A program made the translations under genes and the position numbers. The notes beneath the pieces were generated by a model. It was not told the DNA's origin and searched no databases. It saw nothing but the letters and a program-made list of their open reading frames with translations. DNA of 64,000 bases from Costus lasius. Taxonomy: Eukaryota > Streptophyta > Magnoliopsida > Zingiberales > Costaceae. Positions 23,577 through 36,457 of this stretch are shown piece after piece (position 1 is the first letter of the stretch; each line of letters starts with the position of its first letter). The stretch covers positions 21,759,501 through 21,823,500 of the forward strand of contig CM050454.1 of NCBI GenBank assembly GCA_027563935.2, given 5' to 3'.

Positions 23577-24339
23577 GCTCACCACACCCACAAAACGGTC
23601 CGGAGGGTGCGAGGACCTTTGCGAGCGTCGAACAGGATGAAAATTGACCTGTATGTGTTTTCTGGGACTAAACACGGCTTGGCCGTGCTTGCCGTCACAG
23701 TCGTGTTCAGCGTCTGGATTTCCTATCGGGGCGAACACGGCTAGAGACACGGGCATGCTGATGATCTGCGAACTTGGCACGGTCGTGTCCTCCGTCACGG
23801 CCTGGCCGTGTTGGGGTCAAGCGGATTTTATGGTAGTGCTGTGATGAACATCACGGGCCGTAATTTGAGGTCCAAAATCCACAGAATGCTTGGACATGGC
23901 CGTGTTCCTGGTCACGGCCGGGCCGTGTTGAAGTGGGTAGGCGACGCCGAATGGTGGACTGGTCACGGCCTGGCCATGTTCCTCGTCATGGCTGTGATCG
24001 CTGAGGCCGAAGTCCACCGAACTCATCACGGCGGATGTCACGGGCGTGTCGCGGACCGTGCTAGTATTCGCGTTCTTCCTCGACCGTGTCACGGCCGTGT
24101 CCATCATTACGGCCTAGCTGTGTCGGGGTTGGCTGGGTGGTGCAGAGTCAGCCACGGCTGGTGGAACGGCCATTCTTCTCGTCACGGCCGTGTCTGCCAA
24201 CACGGCCTGGCCGTGTTCAGGGCGGCAGGAGGCTTCCTGAGCTGAAATTTGTGGGGCATCCTCCTCAAATCCTGGGGAGTCTCCCCAAGTGTCTCCTAGA
24301 GGTGTTGGGCCGCCCTCATGTGCGTCCATGACTCCGTCA
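23577..24339 (-). repeat. element D 3' LTR, inner fragment
   Basis: Matches 60771 to 61547 of the 5' LTR with scattered changes. It ends CTCCGTCA at 24339. It carries the array of CACGGCC..GGCCGTG palindromes. The left edge is abrupt: it follows truncated copia RT sequence, consistent with one deletion across the E/D junction. Confidence 0.9.
23664..24225. repeat. palindrome array in element D 3' LTR
   Basis: The counterpart of 60865-61423: CACGGCTTGGCCGTG near 23674, CACGGCCTGGCCGTG near 23798, CACGGCCGGGCCGTG near 23917 and CACGGCCTGGCCGTG near 24200, with CpG to TpG/CpA variants between. Confidence 0.85.
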
Positions 24340-27300
24340 AGTATCCGGGGTGGGAAGAATTCTCCTCCGGAGAATAAGATGGCCTGATGTCGTCGGAGGG
24401 GGCACCGGTGGGTAGGGGTGCGTGGTAGGGTAGGAGGTCGGCGATGTTGAAGACGGGGCTGATGAGAGAGTCCTCTGACAGATTGAGGACGTACTCATTG
24501 TTGCCAATCCGCCGCAGAACCGTATAGGGGCTGTCGCACCGTGCTTGCAACTTCCAGTTGGCTCGAGATCTCAACCGCTCAAGGTGGATACGCACAAGAA
24601 TACTCTCACCAATCTCGAAGTGGTGTGGCCTACGGTGCTCGTTGGCCTCAGCTGCATACCGGGTATTGCTCAAGAAGATCCGGCGGCAAACCTCATCGTG
24701 TAAACCCGATATGTGGGATGCGAATGCATGGGCAGACTCGTGATGAGAAGGATGGGCTGGGAACTTATGCATATTGAGGGGCTTACGTGGTTGGTGCCCA
24801 AGGACGACCTGGAAAGGACTCAGACCGGTAGGAGCGATTGAACGAACTGTTATACGCAAACTCCGCGATGGGGAGATAATCAGCCCAATGGCGTGGGAAA
24901 TCACCAGCCAAGTAGCGCAAGAGGTTACCCAAGCTATGGTTCACGACCTCCGTCTGACCATCCGTCTACGGATGGTACGCCGATGAATACTTGAGGGTGG
25001 TCCCGAGGAGGGCCCACAAGGACTTCCAGAAATGACCGACGAACCGGGTGTCGCGGTCGGAGACGATAGTGAGAGAGAGCCCATGTAAGCGAACGATCTC
25101 TTTGACGAAGAGATGCACAATGTGGGAAGCATCAGCCATCTTAGAACATGGCACAAAGTGTGCCATCTTGGAGAAGCGGTCCACGACAACAAAGATGGAG
25201 TCGTGTCGCAAGGCCGTGCGGGGCAATCCTAGGACGAAGTCCATGCTGAAATCGAGCCACGGACTCTTAGGAACGGGGAGCAGGGTGTACAATCCGGTGT
25301 TGGCAGGACGAGGTTTGGCACGCTGACATGTACCACAATGGCAGACGACCCTATCAACATCCTTACGAAGAGTGGGCCAAAAGAACTGGTCTTCGGCCAA
25401 ATCAAGGGTCTTGTCGCGGCCATGGTGCCCTGTGGCACCACCCGCGTGGAGTTTAACCAAGAGATGATCGCAAAGGGACGAGCGAGGGACGCACAACTGG
25501 TAGCCGTACACTAGAAAGCCATCGTGAAGATGGTAGGGCAAGTCCGGGGGGTCAGCGGCAAGGAGCTGGGTGAAGACGTGCCCAAAGTCGGGGTAGTCCG
25601 CATACTCTTCGCGGATATGCTCGAGGGTTGGAACAGGGGTGGACAAGACACAAAGCAATGAGCGGACGCGACTGAGGGCGTCGGCCACCACGTTGTCTTT
25701 GCCGGCCTTGTGTGTGATTATGAAGGTGTACTGCTGAAGAAACTCAACCCACTTCGCATGGCGAGGGATGAGCTTCTTCTGGGCACTCAGAAAGGAGAGG
25801 GCCTGGAGATTGCTAAAGAGAACGAACTCCTTATGCAGAAGGTAGTGACGCCATTGTTGGAGGGACTAGACAATGGCGTAGAACTCCTTATCATAGGTGG
25901 AGTACCGTTGGCACACCTCGTTCAACTTTTCACTAAAGAAGGTGACGGGGTGGCCCTCTTGACTAAGAGTGCCGCCGATGCCCATGCCGGAGGCATCGCA
26001 AGCGACCTCGAAGACTTTGGAGAAGTCGGGTAGGCGAAGGATAGGTGCTGAGGTCATGATGTCCTTAAGCACTAGGAAGGCTCGGCTAGCGGCAGGTGTC
26101 CACGAGAAGGCTCGTGTTTAGTGCAGGCCGTCATAGGGCCAACGATGGTGCTGAAGCCCTTAATGAAGTGGCGATAGAAAGCTGTGAGGCCGAGGGAAAC
26201 TGCGGACCTCGGTGATGGACTCGGGCTCAGGCCATTGGCGAATGGCCTCGACCTTAGCGGGGTCGACCATAAGTCCTCGGTCCGACACGATGAACCCAAG
26301 GAACTGGACCTGGGTTTCGAGAAAGGAGCATTTCTTTGCATTAAGGAACAAGCGCTCCTTACGCAAAAGGTCAAAGGTCAAACACAGGTGTGCTAAGTGA
26401 TCGTCGTGGGTCCGGCTGTAGATAAGAATGTCGTCAAAGTAGACGACAAGGAACTTGCCCATGTAGGGGAAAAGCACCTGACTCATAAGACGCATAAAGG
26501 TGGAGGGCACGTTGGTAAGGCCGAAGGGCATGACCAACCACTCGTAGAGGCCGTCCTTCATCTTGAAGGCCACCTTCCACTCATCGCCTTCACGATGCGG
26601 ACCTGGTGGTAACCGCTCCGGAGGTCAAGTTTGGTGAACCAACATGCACCGGAGATCAGGTCAAGCATGTCATCTAAACGGGGAATGGGGAACCGGTACT
26701 TCACCGTGATGTGATTGATCGCACGGCAATCAATGCACATCCGCCATGATCCATCCTTCTTCGGGGTGAGAAGGGCCGGGACGGCACAAGGGCTAAGGCT
26801 TTCACGGATGAAGCCTTTGGCCAGGAGGTCGTCGACCTGCCGCTTGAGCTCCGTGTGCTCAGTTGGGTTGAGGCGATGGTGGGGCAAGTTGGGCAGAGAT
26901 GCCTCGGGGACGAGATCGATGACGTGTTGGACGTCACGAGCCAGAGGGAGACCAACGGGGAGGTCTATTGGGCAAATGTCGGGAAACTCATCGAGAAGGG
27001 CGGCGATCTCGGCCGACAAAGGGGCCGGAGGGGACGACGGCTCACGGGGGATCTCACGCACCATGAGCGCGTAGACGACTGCGCACTCATGGGCTTCCGA
27101 GATGATGGAGCAAGGGTGGACAAGCGTGACCGGCTTAGGCGCCGGTGGTCCAAGCAGGGAAGGTGAGACTAAGCCCTTCGACGTAAAGGCCCACAACTCC
27201 TTGGGTGGAGCCGGGGTCAGGAAGATCTTACGCCCTCCGTGCTAGAAGACATAGGTGTTAGACCGGCCATAGTGGATGACATCGCGGTCATAGAGCCAAG

Positions 27301-27619
27301 GCCGGCCAAGAAGAACATGGGCGACGTCCATGGAGGTAACGTCGCACCACACCTTCTTAGCGTAGTCACCGAAGAAAATGGGGACTTGGCAGCGATGGTT
27401 GATGGGCAGGCTGGAAGCATCGACCCACGCAATCGAGTAGGGTCGAGGGTGCAGCTCCAAAGGGAGACCGAAGCGGGTGACCGCCGTCCGGGAGACGTTG
27501 AGGCTGCTACCCCCATCATTCACGATTTTGCACGAGTGTCCATTATACTTAATATAAGTGTAAAAGATGCTCGTGCGCTTCCAATCCTCTGACCGGGGGG
27601 GGGGGGGGGGGGTCCACAA
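24296..27619 (-). pseudogene. element D protease-reverse transcriptase-RNase H-integrase
   Basis: Minus-strand order: aspartic protease (KIVNDGGSS ... LLGRPWLYD, 27540-27290); reverse transcriptase ([39 protein letters not shown], catalytic YFDD in place of the usual YVDD); RNase H (ACDASGMGIGG, 26030); integrase zinc finger (H..H...CHCGTCQRAK) and core (DFVLGLPRT, SDRDTRFVGHFWKSLW); C-terminal domain. The last frame (24904-24296) ends inside the 3' LTR, as in CRM chromoviruses. Frameshifts near 26570, 26200, 25865 and 24950 disable it. Confidence 0.85.
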
Positions 27620-27631
27620 GGGTGCAGTGGC

Positions 27632-28425
27632 CTATGGCCAAGGTAGGATGCGGGCTTGACTCCTCATCGGAGTAACACCAGGGACCAACCTCTTGAGCCG
27701 AGGGTGGCCCAAGAGGGGTGACGACTTGGGGGGTCGCATGGAGCGGCCGCGATGTGCAGTACAGCCACGAAGTGTGGGGCAGTCCCAGTTGAAGTGACCA
27801 GTCTGACTACAGTGTCGACAAGGTCCAGGAGGTATCGCAGCGAGGGGCGCCTTACCCTTTTTGTCCCAGGTGAGACGGGGCGCAGGTGCCTCGCGCAGAG
27901 CATCACGTGGAGGTCGTCGAGGACCTGCATGCTGGGGGCGCGGAGGGATCTCGTGGCAGGGGGTCGGGACTTGTGCGGGGGGGCGCATGGACCGGACGAC
28001 GCTGGGGAACGGGTTCGCGACGACGGTGCTGCGAACACAAATCCTGTTCGATCTCACGAGCATGGTGTAGGACGAGGATGATCGAGTCTAACCCATAGGT
28101 CAGAAGGGCGCATCGGATTTCCTCGCGGAGTCCGCGCTAAAACCTAGATAGCGTCAACGCGGGATCCTCCCTAAGGTTGCAACGAATTCCAAGTTCGTCG
28201 AAGCAAGAGTGGTACGCATCGATGGAGTCGGATCCCTGCGAGATACTACAATAGGAGTCGAGGAGGCGCTGACGGTAAGTGGGCGGTACGTACTTCTCCC
28301 TAAGGCGATAGCACATTTCTTCCCACCGAGTGATGGGGTGAAGACGCTGGTCAACTAGGTGGCGCTCGACATTCGTCCAATACAACTTGGCGGGGCCGGT
28401 GAGCAGGAGGCGAACATAGCTGACC
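27632..28425 (-). pseudogene. element D gag, C-terminal part with zinc knuckle
   Basis: Continues directly from the first part when the inserted element and one TTA copy are ignored: KVSYVRLLLTGPAKLYW, then REKYVPPTYRQRLLDSY. A nucleic-acid-binding knuckle CRHCSQTGHFNWDC (CX2CX4HX4C) is at about 27800. Frameshifts follow the gag core. An 18-nt poly(G) run (27595-27612) marks the gag-protease border. Confidence 0.8.
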
Positions 28426-29047
28426 TTACGCTGCGTTTTGGAGAAAGGAAAGAAATCAGAAAAGAAAGGAAACAACAGGAGAAAGGAAATAAGGAAGAAA
28501 GGAAATAATTCCTTTTTCTTTTAATCCTCATGTTTCGATGAAAGGAAAGAAATATTTTGACCAGTCAATTAAGCTGTTGACTGAGTCAAAATCAACTCAA
28601 ATTACACCTAAACCAACCAAAATCTCACCCAACGCTTCTCCATCAGGCTTGCCGTTGCCGTGAGGGGGAGGGGACGGAAGAGTAGAGGATTAGAGCAGAC
28701 ATGAGCGTGAGCTGGAGAAGCATCTCCGCCGCATCGAGTTGGCTACCGGCGGCCGCGAGCTCCAGCGGACGAGTCGACTACCGGCGGACGAGTCGTCTCC
28801 TCCATTTCTCCCTGAGATTGCTTCGGACGAGCTAGCGAGACAGCGACAGCTTCGGACGAGTGAGTTCGACTACGAGTTCGGATGGAGGGGAGGGGCGACT
28901 GCAAGCTCGAACGAGAGGAGATGAAAGAGCTGCGAACTCGAACGGAAAGGGTGAGCTCGGACGAGTAGCCAAGTAGGGGAGGCCGGCGGACGAGAGGGGA
29001 GGAAGGCGGACGAGCTCGGGTAGGCGAGAGAGGAGGAAGGCGCTGAG

Positions 29048-29161
29048 GCAACTACTCCCTCCCTCGTCCCCTACCTGTGCTACGTCTGTGGCCTCCGCTT
29101 CTTCATTCACGCCAAGCTCGTACACCACTTCCGCCAGATCCATGAGCGCGAGAGGGGATGA
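29048..29161 (+). pseudogene. captured C2H2 zinc-finger gene fragment
   Basis: A GC-rich reading segment inside the PIF/Harbinger-like element encodes CYVCGLRFFIHAKLVHHFRQ followed by IHERERG and a stop. It is a perfect C2H2 finger: CX2C (29078, 29087) then X12, HX4H (29126, 29141). HHFRQIHERE resembles the HFKQIHERE segment of a plant zinc-finger/NYN-type protein family, remembered and not searched. No start or other domains are present, so it is most likely a piece of host exon carried by the element. Confidence 0.6.
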
Positions 29162-29253
29162 AGCCAGACGAGAGGGAGGAAAGCGGCGAGCTCGGCTGTG
29201 AGTTTGGACGGAGGGGAGGGGGTGGCTGGAAGCTCGAATGAGAGGAGAGGGGC

Positions 29254-31284
29254 TGATGACACCAAAATATATAGCATATTTTGTATCATTTTGGATATCT
29301 TTTCATGCTAAATTGAGGATCTTTCACTTGTTTTCATGATAAATTCATTGAATATTGCAAAGTCTACTTCTGTTTTAGTTTTTCTCGATTTTCAGGTAAA
29401 AAAAGGCACTATTTCAAGGAGTTTTCAGGCAAAATCAAACACAAAGAAGAGTTAGCATCATCAAGAGGAGATCACCCAAGAAATTTCACACCAAACAGAG
29501 CAAATTAGAAAATTACAGTAGTGCTGTAACCCATTTTACGGTACCGTATTTTCAGACAGTACCGTAAAATCCGAGCCCTGCCGTATTTTGAAGAATTTCC
29601 GAAAAGAAAATTTTTTGGATTTTACGGCACCGTCGTAAACAATATTACGGTACCGTATTTTCCAGACACTTCCGAAAAGATTAGACGGGTCATATTTTCC
29701 AGTCACTTCCTAACAGAGAGTTCAGCCGATTTTACGGCAGTGCCATAAACCCGATTATGGTGCCGTAATTTCCAGCCTTTTCAGGAACAGAACACTCGAC
29801 CGATTTTACGGCAGTGCCGTGAACTATTACACTACCGTAATTCCTGTTCTGAACGCGACGCCCAGGTCAATTCTGACGCCCGATTCTTGCGGAGACGATT
29901 GCGAGCCATCCAGAGCTTTAAATTGGATGCCGTAAGAAGCAAAAGGGGAGCTCGTCATGAGAGGATTACAGAGAGACCAAAAGCCCCAATTTGCATCCAT
30001 TGTCGAGGGAGAAATTTTGATTCACGCCGCTGCCTAGGGTTTCACTGCCGCAAGCGATCCAAAGCACCTCCGGTCGTGATTTTCATACTAAAGCTTCGTC
30101 TGAAGAAGGAGACCAGACACCAGAAGTTTTAGATCGAAAGGAGATCGATTGGAAGAGAAATCGAAGAAAGAGGAGGCGCCGACTGTTCATCGCTTTCAAT
30201 TACAAATTACAGCTGTGAAATACTTCACAGCCGTGCTGTATTTTCTAAACTTCTCTTTTCCTTCGATTTTCGATCTTCTAAAATCATGACTTATTGTAAT
30301 TTCTTCACGATGCTAGCTTAAACTATTTTTGGGACATAGGGGAGTAATTCACCCGATTTTTAATAACTAGATGACTACTTCTTCACTATTTCGTTGTGTT
30401 TAATCTTAACATGATGATTTTGCTCATGTGACAATTGTGCTTAGACTCTCTATAGTTCCATGTTACTAATTATGTTCTTAGAATTTTCGCTATTGACTGA
30501 AAGGTATTTGCTTGAGAATTTGGAAACCTAGAATTGCATGTTAGGAACCCTTCCTTAGGTTCGATCCTATTTGATCTGTTCTAGTAGAATAATTGCCATG
30601 ATTATAATATGAATCTATAGATCGAGTCTATTTGTCAAATGTGGAGATCTTGTGCGAAAGTAAGGATCGGAACGTTGGAGATCCATGAGTAAAACTAGTG
30701 TCGAAACTCGGATGCACGAAAGTGATCCTTGAGTTCCACTAGAGATTATCAACCAAGAATTCGAATACACGAAAGTGATCCTTGAGTTCATTGTTTGATG
30801 ATTTACTTATCTTCAGCGTTGGGACGATTCTTGCGCGAAAGCGAGGATTAATCCCTGCTCGGTTGTTTGCACGAAAGTGAAACAATTCTTTTATTAAGTA
30901 AATTACATCTTCATCATGATAAAATTGAACTGACGAAATCCTTATCATGTCTAGTCATAAAAGTTGAAGTGAACAAAACCCTAGTCCTAGCTTTTCTCTC
31001 TGATAATTCCGTTTTTAGTTTCCAATTGTTATTTTTCACCAATTCGATTAGCCTAGATAGTAAGAAATCAATTATTCAGTACTTGATAATGAAGGTCTCT
31101 GTGGGATCGATATTTTCTTTATTACTTCGAGTATCCGTGCACTTGCGGACACTACAAGTTTAGGGACAACAAGTTTTTGGAGCTGTATCAGGGGGTTCCC
31201 TGTGCGCCAAATAAGTTTTGGCTGCGACACTTTAAATTAGTCTACCTACTTGTATCTATAAGTGTGTCCTTTCGGATCACATCA
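29254..31284 (+). repeat. element B 5' LTR (2,031 bp)
   Basis: From TGATGACACCAAAATATATA to CGGATCACATCA. Palindromic ACGGTACCGT-type motifs cluster at 29538-29850. The 3' LTR (48344-48955 and 58170-58816) matches its two ends. Confidence 0.9.
29538..29850. repeat. palindrome array in element B 5' LTR
   Basis: ACGGTACCGT at 29538 and 29647, with ACGGCACCGT, ACGGCAGTGCCGT and decayed copies (CCGTAAAAT, GCCATAAA) at about 70-100 bp spacing. The counterpart in the 3' LTR is at 48601-48950. Confidence 0.8.
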
Positions 31285-31290
31285 AGTTTT

Positions 31291-31308
31291 TGGCGCCATT
31301 GCCGGGGA
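31291..31308 (+). other. element B primer-binding site (tRNA-Asp type)
   Basis: TGGCGCCATTGCCGGGGA, six bases after the LTR, matches the complement of tRNA-Asp except for one base. This is usual in the Athila/Tat group. Confidence 0.85.
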
Positions 31309-31569
31309 CCTTAGTTTTGTCAATATTGAAGACATTGAGATTATTGCTAGACTAGGTTTTTATTTACTTTTTTATTTATTTATGTTATTTTCTGTTTTTC
31401 TTGAAATCACTTGATCTGATTACTTTGCAAGCGCAGAAGTCTTAGGTCAGGACCACTTGTACCATTGGATCCTAAAATCAATAAAACATTAAGAGTGCGC
31501 AGGAAATTGAGATTAGAAGAAGGATTGCAAGAGACATCCCAACCATAGTTACAAGAAGAAATATTAGAG

Positions 31570-33552
31570 ATGGGAGACAATCAGAACAATCCGAGAACAC
31601 TTAGGGACGATGCAGCCCCTAATCCTCAAGAAATCCATTCTAGTATTGCTAGACCAGCAATAGAGGCCAACAATTTAGAGATTAAGCCTGCTTTTATTTC
31701 AATGTTTCAACAAAATCAATTTGGAGGATCTCCACTGGAGGATCCCAACCAACACTTGTCCTTATTTCCTGAGTTATGCGATAATATTAAATTTAATGGT
31801 GTTTCTAATGACGCTTTGAAACTGAGACTTTTTCCTTTTTCTTTTAGGGACCGGGCAAAGATATGGCTTCAATCACAACCAACTGGTACCTTCACAACCT
31901 GGAACCAACTGCAAAATTCCTTCTTGACAAAATACTTCCCTCCAAGCAAGACAATTCAGTTGAGAAATCAAATTACAAACTTTCAACAAAGAGATGAGGA
32001 GTCATTCAGTGAGGCATGGGAGAGATTCAACGAATCACAACGGAAGCGTCCTCACCATGACATTGAAGATTGGAGTTTATTGCAAACTTTTTACTATGCT
32101 TTATCAAATAATACCAAATTAACTGTGGATGTTGCTGCAGGTGGAGCTCTTATGAGCAAAACACCTGATGATGCCTTCAGATTGCTAGAAGAGATGGCAC
32201 TGAATCACAATCAATGGAATACCGAGAGAGGAGTACTTTACAAGCCTTCTCAAAGTAAGGGTGATGGTGATGGATGGAGATCCTTAGCAGAGAAGGTAGA
32301 CTTTTTGTGCAGTAAGTTTAATTCTATGCAAACTGCTTCTGTTTCCTCTATCACTTGTGAAATTTGTGGCAATGATGGTCATTCTGCTGAATATTGTAGA
32401 ATAGTTGTTGATCAAGGTAATGAACATGTGAATGCCATAGGGAATTATAATCAAAGTAGACCTAATGATCTCTATTCTAGTACATATAACCCTGGATAGA
32501 GAAATCATCCCAACCTTTCATGAAAAAACAATAACAATGTAGGGGGAAACACGAAAAACAAAGGATATCAAAGACCAAACCAGAATCAAAATCAAAATCA
32601 GAATTCAAATATAGAATCCATGTTTGAAAAAATAATGGCCAGTCAAAATCAGTTTATGTTAAGTCAAGATAGAAAAATTGGAGAGTTTATGTCTAAGCAA
32701 GACCAACTTATGTCAAATCAAAATAGACAAATTGAAGAATTTAAGGAAAGTTTTTATCAAATCAACTCCAGATTGGAAAGAGTAGAAGCCCACAACAAAA
32801 TTCTTGAAAATCAGATTGCCCAACATGCTAGTGTACCTTACAGACCCCCTGGGAAATTGCCTGCAAAACCTGAGATAAACCCTAGGGAGCACTGTAATGC
32901 CATCATGACTAGAAGTGGGAAACAACTAGGAGAATTTAGAGGGAGGTTTGAAAACACTGAAAAATGGCTTGATGATAATGAAGAGGAATTAGAGTTAGGA
33001 GAATCCTCTTCACATGAGAAACTCCAAACTTGTTTACCACCTCAAAAGGGTGATAACCTAAAGGAGATGAATCATGTGAAAAAGACAATCCTAAACCTAA
33101 TTTGCCTGCTCCTTACTAGCCACCTATACCCTTTCCTCAAAGGTTAGTTTAGAATAAATTAGACAAAAAGTTTGGCAAATTCCTTGAAATCCTGAAAAAG
33201 CTATATGTTAACATTCCATTTACTGAAGCTATTACTGAAATGCATTCTTATGCCAAGTTTTTAAAGGAAATTTTGTCTAGTAAAAGGAAACTAGATGATT
33301 ATGGCACATGCACTGTTACTTTAACTGAAGATTGTAGTGCTATCATACAGAATAAACTGCCACCTAAACTGAAGGATCCAGGTAGTTTTTCTATACCTTG
33401 TTCAATAGGCACTATGGCTTTTGACCGAGTCTTATGTGACCTAGGTGCCAGTGTGAGTCTAATGCCTCTTTCTACTTACAGGAAACTAAATCTTGGAGAG
33501 CTAAAGCATACATCCATATCCTTACAGCTCGCAGACTCATCGGTAAAGTATC
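31570..33552 (+). pseudogene. element B gag and start of protease
   Basis: MGDNQNNPRTLRDDAAPNPQ opens a gag of Athila/Tat type: EANNLEIKPAFISMFQQNQF, then RDRAKIWL, FLTKYFPPSKT and a single CX2CX4HX4C-like knuckle (CEICGNDGHSAEYC). A TAG at 32497 sits where the relative in element C has TGG. A coiled region (32620-32820) and PREHCNAI follow, then a frameshift near 33100. The aspartic protease begins CDLGASVSLMPLS and is cut by element A at 33552. Many defects: non-functional. Confidence 0.85.
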
Positions 33553-36428
33553 TGTAACATCCCGTTATCTTAACCCCAAACAAATGGCACAGTTCATGAA
33601 TGATACAGGATGTTTCATATAAGATCGATTCATATGCTAGGTAAAACCGAGTTCAAGAAAACACGATCTGAAAATTTCCACAAACCCATACATAAATATC
33701 CACAAAACACAAATCTCATAAATCACATAAGGGTACCTGCCACCACGCAATCCTTGCACTAGACATATGCAAGGCAACAGTTATATCAAATCCGATGGCA
33801 TAAATACAATTCGATTCGAAATTCAAAGCAAAGCCACAAAGTCGATTTTATAAACTCATACCAAACACCGAAACCAGGCTGAGGCCCGCGGTGACACAAA
33901 AATCAAACTCATTTAACTGCCACAATCTGGCAACACAGATTTCACATAGTTCACGTGGTTCACACAAATTCACATAGTTCACATCATTCATATAGTTCAT
34001 ATAACTCATATAGTTCAGCCACAACCGGCCTCATATTTAAGCACAAAAGTTCTTAAATATAATCACAGCAAACTAGCATAATGTCCACGCCAATGCTAAC
34101 TCAAGAAATGCGCCCCTGCTCTATGCCTGAAAATAGTGAGGGGTGAGCTACACAGCCCAGTGAGTGGATAGTCTAAATCGACCATCCATAACATACATTC
34201 AAAAATATAGGCAGATTATTTTAAAAATCTTTAACAGAACATTATGTCAATATACAACAAGATTAAATACAGAAGTCATATAAACAGCCAGATGTACACA
34301 CCAACATATAACAAACTCAGGTTCTAAACAAACTCAGGTTCTAGAGTTATACTCTAAACCAACTAAACACACCAATACTTAGTTAACCTAGTTGTCCAGC
34401 ATATTCAGTAGTGACCAATATGGTCTAACCCGACTTTGGCCTAAGCACTGGGAGCTGCAAAATCTCGTGCAACACATAAACATGGACAGTGAGTAGAATC
34501 AAGAGGTGGCCCCCGCCAGGTCACGACGTGGCACTTTGCTCTAAAACACCCCATAAACACATCGATGGATTGTGTGTAGATTCAAGAGGTGGCCCCCGCC
34601 GGGTCACGACGTGGCACTTTGCTCTACGACACCCCATATCACAAAAAGAGAGTGATGACATCAAGAGGTGGCCCCTGTCCGACCAAGACATGGCACTTTG
34701 CGTCAAAACCCGTTCTCCCAAAAGGTTCCTACTGGACAACAGACACATCTTATATCATATATCACAAAGGTGGACTCCTAAGTGTCAACTAGACTCTAGG
34801 ATAGTCATCACAATAATCACATCGGGCAGGCTGAACAACAACCCCCATCACAATAATCATAACAGGCAGGCTGAACATCAACCCCCTTCACATATCACAA
34901 TACAGGGCTGAAAATTCAAACCCTTAACATATCACATATTGACCATCCCCTTGAGTACACAGCTGCACTTAGCCTTAGTCCTAACCAACACATGATCACA
35001 ACAGATAATATTCGAAAATCCCATATCAACATAATTTTCGAAATTCACATAACCACATAATATTCACATATTCAAAGATCACTTAACATTCCAAAAATCA
35101 TAAATCACATAATATTTAAAAATCACATAACATAGTGTAATCCTTAAGTTTCAGGCTGGTCAGTTCAGTGTAACCTTGTTATGTTATCACCCAATGTTCT
35201 CAAACATGAATACATGGTCTTAGATAAATAAACATGAGTTTTACAATATTATAAGCATTTATCAAGTATCCATAAAATCAATATAAAATTTAAACATAAA
35301 CTTAAAGCATGTATTCATCAAATTGCTTTACAATTCACACATGTAACCCACGGTTAACATAACATATTATCTACTAAATTTTAAACCTTAGTTAACATGA
35401 ATTTCATACTCAAGATCAATGATTTAATGCTTCCTAAACTCCATATAAGAAATACCCTAATTTCGGTTTTTCATGGAGGCATACCCTAAATTCGGTTTTC
35501 ATGAAAATACTCTAAACTAGATTTTCATGAAGAACAAGGGATACCTTAAATTCGGTTTTCAAGATAAATATATCTTTGCAACTTTCGGTTTATAACAAGA
35601 TGAAGTCTTGAGTTTTCGGTTTTAGCATGATAAAAATTCCAACAAGCAAATGTATCATCTAACACATCATCTAACACTAACAAATAGATAGAAATCAAAT
35701 AGACACCCCACTCACCTCTTAACCGTGAACACTAAGGTGAAAAACTCTCCAAAAATTTCGTCTAAGGCTTGAAGTTCCACCAAGAATCGCCGCCATCCAA
35801 CACCAAAGACTCCGGCCAAGAGAGAAGGAAGATGAAGAAGAAGATCGCCCAAGGCTTCAAGAATCGCCAACTCTTCAAGCCGTCGCCCAAAGTTTTCCTC
35901 CAAGCCAAACAAAACGCCAAAACCTCTACCCTAGCCGAAAATTACCACTTAAACTTTGGGTTTTTAAATTTTAAACCCATTAACCAATTAATTCCAAAAG
36001 GGTTTAATCCATTTAACTAATAATTTCGAATTTTAAAACCCAATTAGCGCCAACCCAATAACCCATGGTTAACTAATTAATTTAACCATTAACTAACCAT
36101 TCACTTAAAGAAAATCCAATAAGGATTTAATTGACATCCAATAAGGATTAACGTCCAATAACTCCAATTAATTAACAATTAATTAACTTAAATTAACAAG
36201 CAATAAACTCTAATTAATTAACTGAAAATTGGTATCCAATAAGCTAGTTAATTAATTAACATTAACATCCAAAAAAATTTCTAATTTAATTAACGATAAT
36301 TCAACAACCAAAATCTCTAATTAATTTATCATAAATTAACAATCAATACACAGAAATAATAACACAGTCAATAATTTTATTTAAATCAAAATAATGCTTA
36401 CCAGGACTTAAGATCCTTGGATCTTACA
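33553..36428 (-). repeat. element A 3' LTR (2,876 bp)
   Basis: From TGTAACATCCCGTTATC to CCTTGGATCTTACA. It lacks a 15-bp stretch present at about 43431-43445 of the other LTR. It contains a threefold repeat (34499-34712). Confidence 0.95.
34499..34712. repeat. threefold ~80-bp repeat in element A LTR
   Basis: Three copies starting TCAAGAGGTGGCCCC at 34499, 34582 and 34661, each with a GTGGCACTTTGC block. The same array is at 42134-42347. The open frames here are repeat by-products. Confidence 0.85.
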
Positions 36429-36441
36429 TCCCTCCCTCCTT
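36429..36441 (-). other. element A polypurine tract
   Basis: The minus strand reads AAGGAGGGAGGGA directly before the 3' LTR, the primer site for plus-strand DNA synthesis. Confidence 0.8.
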
Positions 36442-36457
36442 ATAAAGCTTTAGTCCT

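Noticed and set aside
23808..24245. Long open frames in LTR D (also 60836-61312)
   Set aside because: Produced by GC-rich palindromic repeats lacking stops; they encode low-complexity HG-rich peptides and lie in an LTR.
31291..31308. tRNA-like sequence
   Set aside because: This and the TGGTATCAGAG sites are primer-binding sites complementary to tRNA 3' ends, not tRNA genes.
34489..34911. 140-codon frame present in both LTRs of element A
   Set aside because: A by-product of the threefold LTR repeat; no domain, and LTRs of this lineage are non-coding.
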